The translations under genes were made by a program, and so were the position numbers. DNA of 64,000 nt from Plasmodiophora brassicae (Eukaryota > Endomyxa: Phytomyxea > Phytomyxea > Plasmodiophorida): contig CP145417.1 in assembly GCA_036867785.1 (NCBI GenBank), positions 1,178,001 through 1,242,000 of the forward strand. The letters are read 5' to 3'. Under the pieces are notes generated by a model. That model searched no databases. It saw nothing but the letters and a program-made list of their open reading frames with translations, and had not been told where the DNA came from. Below are positions 62,219 to 64,000 of the stretch, piece after piece. The stretch's first letter is position 1, and each line of letters starts with the position of its first letter.

Positions 62219-64000
62219 ATGGAGCTGACAAGCAGCAGCAGCAGCGGCGGCTCGACAAGCGCTACCATCGTTACGAACGCCGATGCGAGCATCCTGCCCA
62301 AGGCTAACAACCTTGACTCGACATCGATCCTGACGCTGCGCGAGGCGTACAACCGCTACGTCGCCATCTTCGAGGATCGGGAGGCGCAGCAGCCGCGGGG
62401 GCGTCGACTTCGTCCGCAAGGCATCCGGCTGTGCTTCACCGCCGTGCAGTTGAAGGCCATTGCCGAAAATCACCTGGACCTGGACGACGGCGCCGAGGCG
62501 TTGACTGACGAATTGCTGGACGGATGGATCCGAGACCAGGTCAACGCATTGCCCACCAGCCACGGGCTGCGTATTCAGGACATCGAGTCCAAGATCGCGG
62601 ATGAGCTTTCGATGGATACCTCGATGTCGACCCTGCGAGATCAAATCGCGTCAATCCCGGACCAGCTGACGGCCATCCAGGACCGCCACGGTTGGAAGCT
62701 GAGCGAGACCGCCGGAGGACGCAAGGCCATGGGGCGCCTGATCGCTGACTCGCTCCAGCCCGGCTACCTCCGCGGTCACGTACAGGCATGGGTCAAGGAG
62801 GACAAGGCCGAACGTGAAGGCAATACCAGGGCGATCGTTCGCGAGGCGCAGGATTGGGCGAGGCACTTCGTCGCGATCGGACGCGCCCGCAACGCATCGA
62901 TCAAGCGTCCTCGGAAGACGTGTTCCGAACTGCGACTCGCCGACAAGCAGAGCAAGCTGACTCCCGCTGCGACAACTTCAGGTGGACGCCGCGTACCAGC
63001 CCATCGCCCTGTGCCCGCCAACCGGCAATCGGGCCCACATCCAGTGACCGTGAACGCTCCCAAGCGCAACCGCGAACCGACTGCGACAAGTGACAGCAGC
63101 CAGATGACGGGGACGACTGATGGCAAGCGCGACTTCAAATGCTGGCACTGCTCTGGGCCACATAAGATGTCGATGTGCCCAGAGAAGCCGACGAGAGAAA
63201 GGCGCAATGAGCTCGCACGTCATCATCGGCCCGCAGGCGGACATCATCCCGATGGACGTCGACCGATTAAAGTCGCCAAAACTCGCGCCTACACTGGGAT
63301 CCAGCACGTGACACAGCAAGTAGAGATCGAGGGAAGGCGTATCCCTTATGTTCTAGACTCTGGCTGTGATGGGGGAAACCTCATACCTGAACACGTTGCG
63401 AATGAGTTGAAGGGCGCCACGTTCGAGGTTATCGAGCCCCGAGAAATCGCATCAGCCGACGACCAAGTCATTGCCGTCAGCACCCGCATCGTCACCGTTC
63501 CAGTGACGAAACTCGAAACCAAAGCTGGGAATCTCACCCTGTACCATGTTGCCTACTATGTCTGCGACGCTATTCCAGTCATCTTATTCGGCGACACACT
63601 ACTCTCTATGATCGGCATCAGTCCACGTCAGCAACTCGAGGACATGATCGCATCCGGCACCACCGAGTTTGATGCCAGACTATCTGGATGCGCCATGTTC
63701 GATGTGGAGTCGTTCGACGCCGTCAGTGAAATCGTTGCAAGGATGGCGACGTTGAGCGGCGACACGTATCAGGCGCCACATGTACACGATGCGGCGGAAC
63801 CTACCTCCAGTGATGTCGACTTAGGGCCGATCAACGTTCAAGAGATTGAGGCATCCCTCACCCGCCTGATACATCAAGCACGCCTCAACGGCATGTCTCG
63901 TCAAGGGGTTGCACGGCTACGACTCATCCTTCGACGACACGTCAACGAATTCCGCACACAGCTTGGTCAGGACGGTCCCGTCAACATCGAACCTATGATT
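62219..64000 (+). mobile_element. LTR-retrotransposon gag-pol, 5' part (continues past edge)
   Basis: A single uninterrupted frame of 594 codons to the window end. The N-terminal about 300 residues are a helical gag-like region (TLREAYNRYVAIFEDREAQQ, GRLIADSLQPGYLRGHVQAW). A zinc knuckle follows (CWHCSGPHKMSMC, C-x2-C-x3-H-x4-C, one residue shorter than usual), then a retropepsin-type protease with YVLDSGCDGGNLIP (DSG catalytic motif) and VILFGDTLL. The last 60 residues (RLRLILRRHVNEFR, then NIEPM) resemble the linker into reverse transcriptase of Ty3/gypsy-type elements. No stop or frameshift is seen, so it may be recently active. The RT and integrase lie outside the window. Confidence 0.85.

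Noticed and set aside
1-64000. tRNA, rRNA, CRISPR arrays, bacterial operons
   Set aside because: Scanned by eye for tRNA B-box-like words, rRNA-like blocks and regular repeat-spacer arrays; none convincing. Introns and gene content exclude a prokaryotic window.

Overview
This is a eukaryotic nuclear window. The genes are split by very short spliceosomal introns, mostly 51-78 nt, with donors close to GTRNGT and acceptors ending in YAG. Genes are tightly packed, often 30-500 bp apart, and many exons are GC-rich. The gene set includes a TRiC/CCT subunit, PRPF6, DNA polymerase eta with UBZ and PIP box, MetAP1 with its zinc finger, a PDR-type ABCG transporter, a SWEET transporter, a hybrid histidine kinase, several 7TM receptors and secreted SKP1/BTB-like and LRR proteins. 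This suggests a free-living or parasitic protist. Compactness, intron style, SWEET and secreted SKP1-like proteins would fit a plasmodiophorid (Rhizaria, e.g. Plasmodiophora or a relative). That assignment is inference, not something the sequence proves.

Layout. 1-11.4 kb: a small charged protein, a membrane protein with a polyQ tail, CCT-theta, a Cys-rich type I membrane protein, a coiled-coil protein, a LAT/PHS-family amino-acid or polyamine permease, and a membrane-anchored ankyrin-JmjC protein. 11.4-22.6 kb: five tandem plus-strand genes for secreted leucine-rich-repeat proteins (LRR-A to LRR-E). Almost every 24-residue repeat sits on its own 72-nt, phase-2 exon, and every gene ends in a similar cap exon. 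LRR-C carries a SKP1/BTB-like domain before its repeats. 22.6-24.0 kb has no confident gene. 24.0-27.9 kb is a recent tandem duplication of a 7TM protein gene.

28-44 kb is a run of minus-strand genes: a class C GPCR with an OpuAC-like ligand-binding ectodomain, a CAMKL/SNF1-like kinase, a full-size ABCG transporter, a SWEET sugar transporter, a PAS-hybrid histidine kinase and MetAP1. 44-52 kb: a probable GPI-anchored secreted protein, a DUF2306 membrane protein, a cAMP-receptor-like 7TM protein, DNA polymerase eta, a small secreted protein and an unknown protein. 52-64 kb: PRPF6, an RCC1-IPT/TIG fusion, a spacer with a long foldback, a second secreted SKP1-like protein without LRRs, and the 5' part of a gag-pol retroelement running off the window.

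Functionally the window mixes housekeeping genes (protein folding, N-terminal Met removal, splicing, lesion bypass) with many surface and sensing genes: LRR proteins, four or more 7TM receptors, a histidine kinase and nutrient transporters. The most unusual part is the LRR locus, whose symmetric exons could be skipped, duplicated or shuffled without changing frame.
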